From Trichosphaerium sp. ATCC 40318 (Eukaryota > Discosea > Flabellinia > Trichosidae), in the NCBI GenBank assembly GCA_038496445.1, contig JALMLS010000487.1, positions 62,001-126,000 on the forward strand: a stretch of 64,000 nucleotides of DNA, read 5' to 3'. This document shows positions 53,381-64,000 of the stretch, piece after piece. Under the pieces are notes generated by a model. It was not told the DNA's origin and made no database searches. It worked only from the letters and a program-made list of their open reading frames with translations. The position numbers and the translations under genes were made by a program. Each line of letters starts with the position of its first letter. The first letter of the stretch is position 1.

Positions 53381-54133
53381 ATGTTTAAAACAGCTACGCC
53401 TTCTCCTGATAAACCACGAAGACCGCGACTATTATCAAGCGCTACACGACGTCCTAAGCCTCCTTCACGAAAACCGCCAAGACCGCCACCAGGCCGATTA
53501 CCTCCACCAACACCTCAAGGAAACCGCGTCTCTAGTAAGGCGAGTAATGGTTCGTACGAAAAGAAATCACAAAAAAAAAAAGAAAAACTCTACTTTGTCA
53601 CAAAAAATAACTAACGAGATAAAAATAACACAGGATGCTTGGATAACTCACCAGTAAGAAAAAAATACCCTTTCATACTAGATCTACCATTAGAACTACA
53701 ACATATACTACTAGACGTAGACTATGAAGTATATAAAGTTTGGCCTCTTCTATGTAAACAAACAGCTACAACAAGCAGATTCAATGATTCTTTCGAAAAA
53801 AATGGAATGTTCTTAGCAGCTTATTCCTACTCTAAGCCTTACCGTCAAGCTTCTTTTAAAAATGGTATACACCACGGTTTATGTAAATCATGGCATGATA
53901 ATGGACAACTCGCTATACAATTCTCTTATACAAACGGTAAATTTGAAGGAGAGTACAAACAGTGGTACGAAACGGGACAACTTGAAGTGTTGGGAACATC
54001 AAAATACGGAAAGTGGCAAGGAGAGTTTCAAGAGTGGTTAAACACAGGTGTATTGAAAAAACATTGCCAGTACAAGAGTGGTGATATTGAAAGGTGGTTT
54101 GTAAAAGGAGGATATAAATTTCCAATGAAGTGA
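53381..54133 (+). CDS. MORN-variant repeat protein with proline-rich N-terminus
   Basis: Two exons (53381-53534 and 53634-54133) join in phase 1 to 217 residues. The N-terminal ~50 residues are Pro/Arg-rich (RPKPPSRKPPRPPPGRLPPP). They are followed by an F-box-like helix pair (LDLPLELQHILLDVDYEV). The C-terminal half has at least three repeats of the MORN_2 type: NGIHHGLCKSWHDNGQL, NGKFEGEYKQWYETGQL and YGKWQGEFQEWLNTGVL. Such repeats occur in protist and large-DNA-virus proteins as beta-hairpin scaffolds. Function is unknown; a ubiquitin-ligase adaptor is possible if the F-box is real. Confidence 0.65.
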
Positions 54134-54336
54134 TGATACACCATTCACTCACTGCGAAAAAAAAAGAATGTACATAATAGTAAAAAAAAAAAGAGTTACT
54201 TTGTTTTTTGTGACTTGTTGGTTTTGTTCTAAAAAAATTGCACGTGATAAGTGATGATATGTTGCATTTAAAAGTTTATGGTTCGGTTTAATGATTTGAC
54301 ATTTATACAGGTTATTACAGACATAATTCTTGCTTC

Positions 54337-55626
54337 TTACTGCCCACCTACAAAAAATTAAAACACGCATTTGATTTTCGTGTGAAAACTCTTGTATTTG
54401 CTTACCCAAGCGATTTCCACCACCCCAGTTGTATCCAGGGGTACGTGGACCTCCTTGAGGTCCTGGATGTTGACCACCGATAGGTTCGTTGAACCATTTC
54501 TTGCTAAAAAATGACATTAGTTCCGTGTATTAAAAATAGCTTAAAAATAGCGTTTCTTGATGCCCTTTGTAATCAACACGTACATAAAGTTTGGTGTAAC
54601 TAGTATTGGAGGTCTTCCTTGCGTAGCTGGTATAACATCCTAAGAAGTTTGTCACAATAAGTTTCATTCACAGAACAAGATGACTCGACAACAAAAGAAT
54701 TTCAAAAAAAATTCTCTAACCTGCATGTAGTAGTATAAGTGTCCTGTAAGTACGCCAAGTAATTCTGCAATAGGCAGAGAACCGCTCATGAGCAAACGCA
54801 TACCCATCAATACCTGTAGACAAGTCAGACGTTAGGAAACAACAAAATTTAGTAAAAATTAAAGACAAGCGTCAACAGCGCTCTAGCACCATGCTAAATA
54901 ATGCCAGATGGTTGTACTCATGTCACAACGCGTCATAAGATTGTAGAAACTAAAGCGCTTCCAGATGACATGTTACGTACCCAAGGGAAGTATGCTGAAG
55001 GGAAACGAAGACCAAACATAAGAGTCATGGTGATGTTAGGATTTCTTCTTGCCCAGTAGTATAGGAGTGACATTATTAATGCCATGCCCATGACTGGTAT
55101 GTTTAAGAAGTATGCTGGGACCTAACGGCGTTAAGTTTATTTTTGATTTTCATAAAAGAAAAAAAAATAACAGATAGGGTCCAACTGTACGTCTTTGAGT
55201 ACGTACCATGAGTGTCACTGCGGAGAAGAGTACGAAAAAAAAAAAGTCGCCTGTTCGGCCCAAGAATTCATTTGTTTCTAAAGATTGGCCGTAACGCATT
55301 CTATAAAGTCAAGGGCTAAAGTAGTGACGAAACAAAATGAAATGACGTGGAGGATACAAAAACATCATGTTAATCAAGAAAGGCAGCCCAAGCCTGCCAT
55401 GGAAGCAGAAACCAGTAATAATACGCCATATCTACCAGAATATAAGATTTTAAAGGTGTTTTGAACGACGTACTTCAAGTTTAAACAAAATAGCGTTAAA
55501 ATTGAGCGTTAGTATGTATGGACTTATTAAGCCAAAATTAGGTGCAATAGTGAGCGCCATAGAAAGGCTGAAGAGATATTTTGTAACAATAGGTATGCCA
55601 TTCCACCAGTTTTGTAAATCAGACAT
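54337..55626 (-). CDS. DERL1-like: Derlin (rhomboid-like pseudoprotease of ER-associated degradation)
   Basis: Eight exons join in phase to 239 residues: 55474-55626, 55358-55431, 55207-55300, 54981-55121, 54721-54813, 54584-54639, 54406-54503, 54337-54347. The N-terminus (MSDLQNWWNGIPIVTKYLF) and IWRIITGFCFHGRLGLPFLINMMFL match Derlin, as do GRTGDFFFFVLFSAV, YYWARRNPNI, FPSAYFPWVLMGMRLL and a final GYNWGGGNRLGGGQ, the p97-binding SHP-type box. Six membrane segments are expected. Derlins help move misfolded proteins out of the ER. The last coding exon is only 11 nt. Introns start GTACGT or GTAAGC. Confidence 0.93.
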
Positions 55627-55770
55627 GATGACGTAATTGACAAATCAAACGTGGCGGTAAGCGATGTGGCAATGGAGTTTTAACGAAAATAACGAACGAT
55701 CTTGACTTTTTGGCTGCATTTCGTTATTTTTTGAATTTTGGCGTTGTTCTTTGGCGCGTTGGTTGAGTGT

Positions 55771-58700
55771 ATGGCTACAGCGTCTGATAATGCTCCTGGT
55801 GATCCAGAAATTGAATTGAACACTACAAAGACTTTAGTGCTTACATTAGGTTCTTATACGCTCAAGTATGGGTTTGCAGGTATGTATAGCAATAAAAGTA
55901 TGAAATAATTATTTAAAAGGGAGCGAATCGCCGGAATCAATGCCAAATGTAATTGCTTGGTATCACAAAGGTGAAAAACCGCGTATTATTACATCACCAG
56001 TACCAAAGAACCTTCCCACAATGATTGTGCCCAAAGAACCTTCAGAAGAAGAATCAGAGGCTGGAGACGCACCACAATCATCGTAAGCATCTCATCAAGT
56101 GTAAAGCGCTCACATTAAGATTAGGACGGAAGAAATCTCCTGTGTGACTATCCTCGAAGATCGGCTAGATAAAGAACGCTCCGACGCGATGCCACAGTCA
56201 CCAAAGGTTCGTGTGGCTCATGTATTGAGTAATTAACGTTATTTTAAAGGTGACAATGTACAACGAAAAAAACTGCTACTCAGAAGTTGACGAAGGTGAA
56301 GCTTTGTTTCCTGATGTTGGTCCAGAATTTAAATATTATATCGGTGAAGAGGTACTTTATGAGAAACTTCTCACGTGATAATCACGTGTTTCTTTATCAC
56401 TGTTCTAATTTGGTGAAAATTCAAGTTTTTTAAAATTCAACTGTTGAAGTGTTTACTAACTGTTTATTTTTAACCATAGGCACTTGCTCTTGATGATGAT
56501 GATCCATACAGCTTATTCTTTCCAATAAGATATGGCTATATAAACCAGTAAGTCAAAAAGTTTCTTCAAATTTAAATCGCTGATTCGTTTTCCCTCTGTG
56601 AAGAGAACGTGGATCTACTTTTGCTATGAGTAACCTTAAGCTTCTTATTGAGTATGTTATCGAAAAGAAACTCCAAATGACTGAAGAGGATGTCGCTGTA
56701 AGCAGTTTTTTTTGTTTGAAAAATATGATGTTGTTTCTTATCTATTTTTGCTAGGGTTGCCGTGTAGCGTTAACACTACCAGATAGAGTAGACTTAAATG
56801 ATACTGTTGCATTTGTTCGTCTATTCTTGGAGGAATTAGGGTTTGTTTCAATTCTTGTTCATAAAGTACGACATATCTAAGGTGTTTGCGATTTATTCTT
56901 AGTTCCTTTGTAGGAATCAGTTTGTGCTGCGGTAGGAGCTACAAAAAGATTTGCTTGTATTATTGATGTTGGTTTTCTTAAGACTACAGTCACATGTGTT
57001 GATGATGGTATGTGTCACAAAATAACTATGAGCGATCTTTTAGAAGACTTTGTTCGCATTGTCAACAAAATTTGTATTTGTTCTTTGGCTCGTGTACCTT
57101 TGCTTACCCAGTTGTGTTTAGGTACTATAATTCCTGGTACATGTTATTGCTTTCCATACGGAGGATATCACATAAGCCGACTGCTTTATCAGCTCTTACT
57201 CAGTAGAAAAAATGAATTCTACTTTCCATACCAAGTAAGCCTCCCTTTTTTGAGTTTCTCGTTGTTTAATAGACTTAACGAACGCCCTAGCAATGTGACT
57301 TTAATACTCCACAAGATTTTCGTATCATAGAAGAACTAAAGGAAAATGCTTGTGTCTATCAGGTATGTCTTAATCTGTTTGAACTCAACAGATTGTAATG
57401 ATGCAATCATGTTGAGTTTTTTCTTCTCTTTAACTAACTGTTATTCTTCTTCTAAAGAATGAAAGAGATACAATAGTGTATGAGATATTAGTACGTAAAA
57501 GAGGAAAAAAGACTGGGTGTTATAAGTTCAATGTTAGTGATGTTGTAGCTGTACGCTTGCTTCAAACAATTAAATGTCAAAAAACCTAACATACTTATCG
57601 AACTTGTTAGCTTGCTCCTTTATCTTTGTTCTATCCAAAGTCTCTTGGAGATGTCGCTTTTCCAAATCGTCGAACACACTGTTCTGATGTACTACATACA
57701 CCTGTGGTATGTTGTGACATTACTGGATTATCTTTCGTTTCTAAAAAGCTAACTTAAAATAGGTTGATGCTTCAGAAGGTATTGCAGCTGATAAGCGAGG
57801 AAAAAAGAGGAAAACTGCACCTGAGAGTGCTGCTTTACAAGAAAAGAAGAGATTACGCGCAGCGTAAGTCAAACACATTTGGCTGTCTTTGGCTTGGTTA
57901 ACCACGTGAAAATAGAGAAAATATCAAGAACATCACGAGTTTAAAGTTGTTCATGAGACCTTGGTATATTGATCGTTTAAGGCCAGTACCTTTAGAACAG
58001 GTGTGTATTATGACTTCATTTGTTTACAGTTTCTTACTAAATTGATTGGAATAGGCTATCATTGAAGCGATTGAAGTGATGAAAGCGAGAATTCCTAAGA
58101 AAAAAATATACAGTTCTATAATTCTGACAGGTATGCTTGTTCTCCCTTGTGGTTTGTTTTTGGTTGATTTGCTTATTATGGCATCAATAGGAGGGACCTC
58201 AAAGATGCGATCATTTAGGAGTTATCTTCAGAGTAGACTTCTAGAGGCTGCACCTCACAAGCAAGTCCAAATCGACATGTTGGAAAAACCAGCAAATATG
58301 CATGATGTTGGTTGGTTCGGTATGTATTTTAGTACTAATTTTACTTGACGCGTCATAGCTAATTATATTTTATAGGTCTTAGTTCTATGACATTTCATGC
58401 AAAAGATGAGATATGGATAGAGAGAGAGAAGTGGAATTCTGAACCAACAAAAAGGTAAAAAGTTTTATCAGTTCAGTTGTATCTTTTCCCGTTTTCTAAA
58501 AATATGCCCATACAATAACACTGCAGCTAACTTGTGTAATTTTATTCATAAAAATAGCGTTTAAGTAATACAATTTGATTACATTTTGCTTATTGTGCTG
58601 CTTTCTAAGGGCGCCAGACTGTTTTTTTACTAAATATTGTTGTAGATCAAGTTATATCCGTGATCACGTACCTTTTGATTGGTTAAACCCTGATAATATA

Positions 58701-58802
58701 AAACTATATAGTCCTACAGAGCTGTTACGTGATATAATATACTATCGTCCAAACGCAAGAGACGGTAAAAAAGGAAAGAGTAGGAGTAGAAAAAAAACTT
58801 AA
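55771..58802 (+). CDS. ARP8: Actin-related protein 8 (INO80 chromatin-remodelling complex subunit)
   Basis: A gene of about sixteen exons starting at the ATG 55771 and ending at the TAA 58800-58802. It has an actin-like first strand (LTLGSYTLKYGFAGS), a long acidic/charged insert, RYGYIN, VIDVGFLKTTVTCVDDG, CFPYGGYHISRLLYQLL, then APLSLFYP, a signature of Arp8. The last segments are ILTGGTSKMRSFRSYLQSRL, DEIWIEREKWNSEP and a near-terminal RDHVPFDW, matching Arp8's W-x-x-R-x-x-W block. A Lys/Arg-rich tail (RDGKKGKSRSRKKT) is added. Arp8 binds nucleosomal DNA within INO80. Introns were inferred by reading, and a few boundaries in the middle are approximate. Confidence 0.88.
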
Positions 58803-59358
58803 AAAAAAACAAATAAAAGCGTGTCGTTTTTTCAAGCGTATCTTGTGGATTTGCACGTACATCACGAACCCTTTTGGCCCTTGTATAACTCCAATACATA
58901 ATACAAACGAAAGCAACGTTACAAAGCACGTTTTGTGTGTATCACGTGTTTTTCGTAATAATTTGGGTGTGCACGTGCGAACCGTCGTGAGTACTGCCTC
59001 CTTGCCACACCAATAAACTTGTTGGCACCATTGTTGGGCTTAACACTGTTCTACACTGGTACAATGCCTCAATACAATCTCGTAAAAAGTTTTCACTAGC
59101 GTGAACAGTTTTCTGACACTGTTAGCAGTAGGCGCCTGGATGGAGTACCCAATTAATACGGACGATACAAACAGCCTAGCCATCACGTGAAGTAACGTTT
59201 TTGTCAGTTTCAGCCATCAATGTGCACCTAAAGCGGATAATTTGAAACGCCGCACTCTCTTCTAAGCAGAAGAATCAGTTGCCACGAAGAAAGCGAAGCC
59301 TGTGGTAATCGCTAGCACTCCTTAAGTTTGCCCGCTGTTTGTTGTGATTGACTTGCGT
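58803..59358. other. Intergenic, upstream of PL7 lyase 2
   Basis: No gene seen. CACGTG occurs near 58941, 58970 and 59181. The last ~30 bp resemble the equivalent region before the first PL7 gene (a ccgctg...tgtg block). Confidence 0.5.
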
Positions 59359-59404
59359 ACTAGCGCTTGCGAAGGCACACTAGCGTATGAGAAAGTTACT
59401 AGCG
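59359..59404 (+). promoter_or_regulatory. ACTAGCG direct repeats upstream of PL7 lyase 2
   Basis: Three ACTAGCG copies start at 59359, 59379 and 59398 (spacings 20 and 19 bp). The last two lie in a block nearly identical to the one before PL7 lyase 1. The regular ~two-helical-turn spacing fits binding by the same protein on one DNA face. Confidence 0.4.
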
Positions 59405-59451
59405 AATCATTCTACTCAAGTTTGCAAACACTAAACAATACAAGCGGAAAA

Positions 59452-60461
59452 ATGGTACGAAGCAAAATTCCGCTGTTCTATCTCTTTATCTCACAGTATA
59501 CCCAGAACTGGATTGTTTTATCGGTTTGTGTGGCACTCTTCCTTACGCAAGTTACAGCGCTAGACAAAAACAAAACGCCTGGAAGGAACTTCGACCTCAG
59601 CAACTGGAAGATAACACTTCCTGATTCATCAGCAAGCGAAAGATCACCTTCTCAAGTACGTAACTATTTTCTCGACATGTCACCGTAACATTGCCTCTAG
59701 CTACGCTCGTATACCTCCAAGTACTTTTACACAGGAGGAGACGGATCGATGACGTTCTATTGTCCTGCAAATGGTGGTACAACGAGCGGTTCAAGGTATC
59801 CAAGATCTGAGTTACGTCAACTCTGCAACCCTTCAAACGATAATCACGTGCGTGTATTTCATAACCAAGATAACTGTGTGTACTCATATTTTGTTTGTAG
59901 AACTGGAAAGTAGCCGGAAGGCACATAATGAAAGCAAGACTCAAAGTTGATAGAGCTAAAACAAACGCCAACAAAGTTGTCGTACTTCAAATTCACGCCT
60001 TCGAAGCACCACCTCTTATCAAAATTCAATGGGAATCTAACGGGAATATCTACGCTTTGTACAAGAAAAACAGACAAGGTGACGATGCTCCAAAGGTATG
60101 TATACGCTACCACTGACTAAAACCTTTCGACTACTACTTTTCAATAGCAACTTTTTGTACTAAGTCATTCAAGGTAAACCTTGGCCGTGTAGGATATAGT
60201 AAGTTTAGATTTGAGATACGTGTAAGTAGCCCTGTTTTTAGTTTGTAAAGATTGTATCTTAATCTTCGGTAGGTTATCAATGGACGTCTTCAAGTTTTCC
60301 TTAATGGTGCAAGAAAACTGAATGTTAATGTTGCTGGATATTGGGGAAGCTATACAAATTACTTTAAGGCAGGTAACTACTTGCAATCTAATTCTGGCGG
60401 ACAGTTCTCGACTGTGCGCTTCTATGAATTATCAATCACCAGATCTGGATCTTGTTCTTAA
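59452..60461 (+). CDS. Alginate lyase, polysaccharide lyase family 7 (copy 2)
   Basis: Five exons (59452-59655, 59701-59847, 59901-60095, 60174-60221, 60273-60461) join in phase to 260 residues with the same intron positions as copy 1. The first exon is almost identical in sequence to copy 1, while later exons and introns have diverged more. Signal/anchor, FDLSNWKITLPD, RSELRQ, QIHA and NYFKAGNYLQ are all present, so the catalytic residues are intact. An in-frame upstream extension exists but the ATG at 59452 aligns with copy 1. AATAAA follows the stop. A paralogue about 26 kb from copy 1 on the same strand, separated by unrelated genes. Confidence 0.92.
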
Positions 60462-61084
60462 ACACTAAATAAAACCCTCTTTAAACTCTCGACAGTGACT
60501 GCTTCCATCAACTTTTTGTTAAGTACTGATCTTTCAAAATACACTGATGTATTCTCTGAAATTATAAGTACATACGCTGTTACTATACAACTAAGTACTC
60601 ATATCTCCTACGCGAGCAGAATATCAGTTTGCACAAAACTTCGTCGTTCTATTGCTTGACAAACGTTAAAACAGTTGTTGAAGCCTTATGAGTATGATTC
60701 TCTGTTTTGATATCGAAACATATAAAGTGTTTTATGATTCTTCCAATCACATTGAGTGATACAATTGCACTTAAACATACCGCAATCTTTAGAGAATAAG
60801 CATTATGCTGTGAAGCACACACAGTAATTTGGAGTCCGTGAATTTCGTTGCAGATTACCGGTAATCCATAGGATTTTACCTGAGATTTTGGACATCTGCC
60901 ACGAAACTTATGCGAAAGGAAATGTTTCTAAAGGCAGGCTTTGGACCATTTATCGATACAAAAGTGTATAAAAAACCGGTTGGAAGTATTTAAAATGGGA
61001 TAAAAGCACTTGTGGCTAGCAAAGATATCAAACAGAAATTTCAAAATTTTCATTATCCTCAACTACAACATTTAATTCTTTGTA
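60462..61084. other. Intergenic; no gene recognised
   Basis: AT-rich spacer between the second lyase and the next gene; no open frame of note. Confidence 0.5.
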
Positions 61085-62195
61085 ATGGCAGTTGTAGCGC
61101 ATAATGGTTATGATGCTCCTCCATCAGTTCGTTTGGATCCTCTAGCTCGAGTCTTTTTAATGGGCGTCTACGACGATGGACACCCTCTTTCCGCATTAAG
61201 AGGTATGCTAGCTGTACTACAAGCCTATTGGCGAACTTTTGATCAACACATTACAACCCTTTCGTTTTAACTCAGTTACGCACTGAACGCTTTACCAACC
61301 TTACAATCATTCACTCCCCACATCTTTAACGCTAAATAAAGGTACTGGATACATTGTGATAAAAAGAATATGGGAATACGCCCTTCAGTATAACAAGGAG
61401 TACTACAGTCAGTTTATTGATATAACAAAAGATTTGTACGATGATAGTAAGATCACTTACTTTGCACTTGTGGATAGAATACATTGCTCTCAAAAGCACT
61501 ACCCACATAATCTATCAATTGCTGGTCGTGTAAGCGAGAACTTTCCATCACCAACAGGAAGAGATGTTAATATAAATATGATGCCTATCAAAATGGATAC
61601 AACTCTTTTCAAGAAACAACTCCCTGAGCACTTGTGGCCTTTTATTTTTTTACTTGAGACTTGTTTAGATGTAGATTATTCTCAAAAAGAAGAGATATGT
61701 TACTTGACAATACAAGAGTCTTTTGTAGAGAAAGGAAAAACACAAAGAAGAAATGGTGTTCACACTGAATTTCCAGGAAAAAAAGCTGTACCTGGCTACT
61801 TTGAACCTTCATGGGGAGGTGGGTATCAGCTTAAAGATGGTATGTTCATAGCGTCTAATATTAATGATACATGCGCTGTATGGAATTGTCGTATTAACGA
61901 CAATGATGATCTTGGTGTATCAGTTATTGGACACTTAGGAGACTTGGAGCATGTTAAAAGTTCTTTGCCGAAAGAACACAAGGTTTTGTTGAAAGGAGGT
62001 GCTATGTATTGGTTAACTGATAGAACACCTCATGAATCTTTACCAATGAAAGAATCAAGCAGAAGAATTTTCTTTAGGCTAGTTTCGAGGAAGCTTGGGA
62101 TATGGTATGAAGCTCATTCTACAAAGAATCCAATTGGCATTGTACCTGATGAGAAAATTACAAGAATAATATCAGGCAACAAATTTAAGCAGTAA
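61085..62195 (+). CDS. Putative Fe(II)/2-oxoglutarate-type oxygenase-like protein
   Basis: Two exons (61085-61202 and 61342-62195) join in phase to 323 residues. The C-terminal half has NGVHTEFPG, then GGGYQLKDGMFIASN, LKGGAMYWLTDRTPHESLP and RRIFFRLVSRKLGIWY. A His-x-Glu pair, a later His and an Arg about ten residues further on are in the order expected for the metal and co-substrate ligands of double-stranded beta-helix dioxygenases. I recall similar uncharacterised proteins in fungi and protists, but the substrate is unknown. No signal peptide is seen, so it is probably cytosolic. The first exon is separated by a 139-nt intron. Confidence 0.55.
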
Positions 62196-63356
62196 AATAT
62201 ACGTTTATGTAAAACAACCAAAGAACCTGACACTAGATTTAATAATAAACGCGAGTCAATTATCATAGTGCGTAACGTTTTTTCACAGTTCAGTTACGAA
62301 ATGCTCTTATTTTATAGTTGTCAATAGGGTTTTTTTTGTCCTTTTTAAATGATTGAGAGTAGAAAATCCTTCACGCTTACGGTAGATCATTCACAAAACC
62401 ATAAAAAAGTGGTTCTTTTCCAACATAACCTCCGTATACAGTTGTATCATGTATGATGTCAACACTGACAACATTGTCTAAATAGAATCTTGCCAGTGGA
62501 CGGTCTGCTTCGAACCTTTGGTGTAAAATACAAGGCGATCACATTCCGTGAACTCGGCGATGTGTTACATAACAACTGCATATCTTGTAAGTTCCTAGTT
62601 CTTGCACGATCTTACACTTTGATACTTCTACCAAGCCTGCAAACTTGAATGACACGGACAATACAAATAAAATTAACGCTGACTTCTACTTTTTTTGACC
62701 AGTACAGCCGTTACAGCAGTACATTGTTGTTCGAAGTATAAAGGCACAAAGAGTTTAAACAGGCGATCAGCAAGAGCGAGAGAGGTTCCGGAAAAGCTCG
62801 CAAATCCCTGTAAGGTTCAAAATCCGGAAAACGTGATATTTTAGTGAGAACAAATCCGCCATCCAAATACTTGCTAAGTTTCTAGGGTGTATTTTGTGCA
62901 AGTATTTGCTAAAGTAACCTGAAAGAACTGATGGTACTCGGCCAGGCTGTTGGATATTGCTCAGTGGTTACATAGCAATACATAGCCATCTATTGATAAT
63001 TATTAAATTTCAAAACTGGTGACCATTATAAACGGCTTTCACCAACCTTTTTATGACGCTCAAGTGAGCACATACTCTTACCTATTACACTGTGATCTTC
63101 TGACCTGCGAGAGGACTATTTAAACGCGTGTTATGGCTCAATTTATGAGAGGACGTGTTGATGCACCTTAAACTTCACCAGCTGCCAATATGGATCGCGT
63201 ATGAACGTGTGAGTACACGACCTTTCTTGATGACTTGAGAGCAGTACACAAACCAACAAAACACATCATCAGTTTTCATCTTTTCAGAAATTTCGAACGT
63301 TTCAACTTTTTTGGGTTTTTTTTTTTCAAGCAAAGCAACCATAACCACCTTCCACT
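62196..63356. other. Intergenic; no gene recognised
   Basis: No convincing frame. A segment near 62440-62570 (with cagtggacggtctgcttcgaacc and aaatacaaggcgatcacattccgtgaactc) faintly resembles the last PL7 exon (Gln-Phe...Thr-Val-Arg-Phe-Tyr-Glu-Leu), so a decayed third lyase fragment is possible, but I could not build a reading frame. Confidence 0.35.
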
Positions 63357-63866
63357 ATGACAACCGAGTATGCGTCAATGCATAAATTGTTTCTTAACGA
63401 AAACGATGTTAACACTCATAAAAAGGTAAAATGAAGGCTTCTTACGCGCCTTAGACATGCTAACATTACTTCCACAGGAACAAGAGGCAAATTACCCGTT
63501 GTACTCTTGTACCCTCTTGAATTTCCTGTTCCAAGGCGTCAATATCATAAAGAGCGCAAAACCACGTATTTTAGCAGCTTGTTGGGCTTCTAAACGCTAT
63601 GACTTGCCTGAGCTACTTCTAACGCGCTTTGACAGTACGTAACACAATGTTTAAAGGATTCAACGACACCTATTAATACTTCTATAAAGCACAATTCGGT
63701 TTTGTGGAGATTCTTAGGGCGTTAAAGATACTTGACACAAACCGCCAAATAAGAGTGCTTGAGAAAAGGCTGTTGCAGTTAAACAAGCAAGAGAAAGTAA
63801 AAACCAAAAAAGTAGGTGATATTAAGTCGAAAATCAACGATTTACAAAAAGAGCGCTTACCAGAAG
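63357..63866 (+). CDS. Uncharacterised coiled-coil protein, 3' end beyond the window or unresolved
   Basis: Exons 63357-63425, 63478-63634 and 63690-63866 join in phase. They start at an ATG (MTTEYASMHKLFLNEN) and continue through FLFQGVNIIKSAKPRILAACW to a charged helical segment (LEKRLLQLNKQEKVKTKKVG) with coiled-coil heptads. The third exon ends at a GTACGT donor, so more exons must follow at or past the right edge. No family is recognised. Confidence 0.55.
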
Positions 63867-64000
63867 GTACGTTTTGACGTTTTCTTCATATTTTGATAAA
63901 AATGGTAAAAAAAACCCTGAGTTGATTTGTTTACTTCGTTCGGGTATAAAAACACTATTTCTACGCGTGGAAAACAAGGTTTTGGCTTTTATAGAGCATT

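Overview
This window is nuclear DNA from a eukaryote. Genes are broken up by very short spliceosomal introns (commonly 38-50 nt), polyadenylation-type AATAAA signals follow several stop codons, the standard code fits every model, and the gene set is eukaryotic (Derlin, Arp8, mitochondrial carrier, GABA-B-like receptor, ankyrin-PARP proteins). High gene density, tiny introns, two alginate lyases and many secreted hydrolases suggest a free-living, probably marine, phagotrophic or osmotrophic protist. I cannot place it more precisely from sequence alone. Gene models below were spliced by hand: intron phases were checked for most genes, and unresolved junctions are stated.

Layout. 1-4.7 kb: no gene recognised, but a poly(T)-bearing retro-insertion with 14-bp target duplications. 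4.7-12.3 kb: a ~110-bp tandem repeat interrupted by an intact 7.3-kb Ty3/gypsy retrotransposon (minus strand) with identical 147-bp LTRs. 12.5-16.3 kb: an unrecognised nuclear-type protein gene with an intronic minisatellite, weak small genes and a 367-bp MITE. 17.2-21.3 kb (minus) and 46.5-50.6 kb (plus): two inverted paralogues encoding ankyrin repeats + PARP catalytic domain + coiled coil, with ankyrin exons of 99 nt. They bracket about 25 kb.

Inside the bracket, in order: a type II membrane glycosyltransferase-like protein (-), a GPI-anchored-type secreted protein (-), a degenerate asparaginyl-tRNA synthetase paralogue (-), a CPVL-like serine carboxypeptidase (-), a PL7 alginate lyase (+), a proteinase K-like subtilase (+), a two-domain secreted alpha/beta hydrolase (-), a class C (GABA-B-like) GPCR (+) and a small incomplete gene (-). 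To the right of the bracket: a hypothetical gene (+), a mitochondrial-carrier-like gene (-), a MORN-variant repeat gene (+), Derlin (-), Arp8 (+), a second PL7 lyase (+), a putative Fe(II)/2OG-type oxygenase (+) and a coiled-coil gene that runs toward the right edge (+).

Functional reading. The secreted carboxypeptidase, endoprotease, alginate lyases and esterase-like hydrolase look like an extracellular or phagosomal digestion set, next to a nutrient-sensor-like receptor. The strongest oddities are the tRNA-synthetase paralogue that keeps its overall fold sequence but has lost the class II motif 2 and motif 3 residues, the inverted ANK-PARP pair, the hydrolase whose second domain has Asp in the nucleophile elbow, and the retroelement whose protease is split across a +1 gag/pol frame change.
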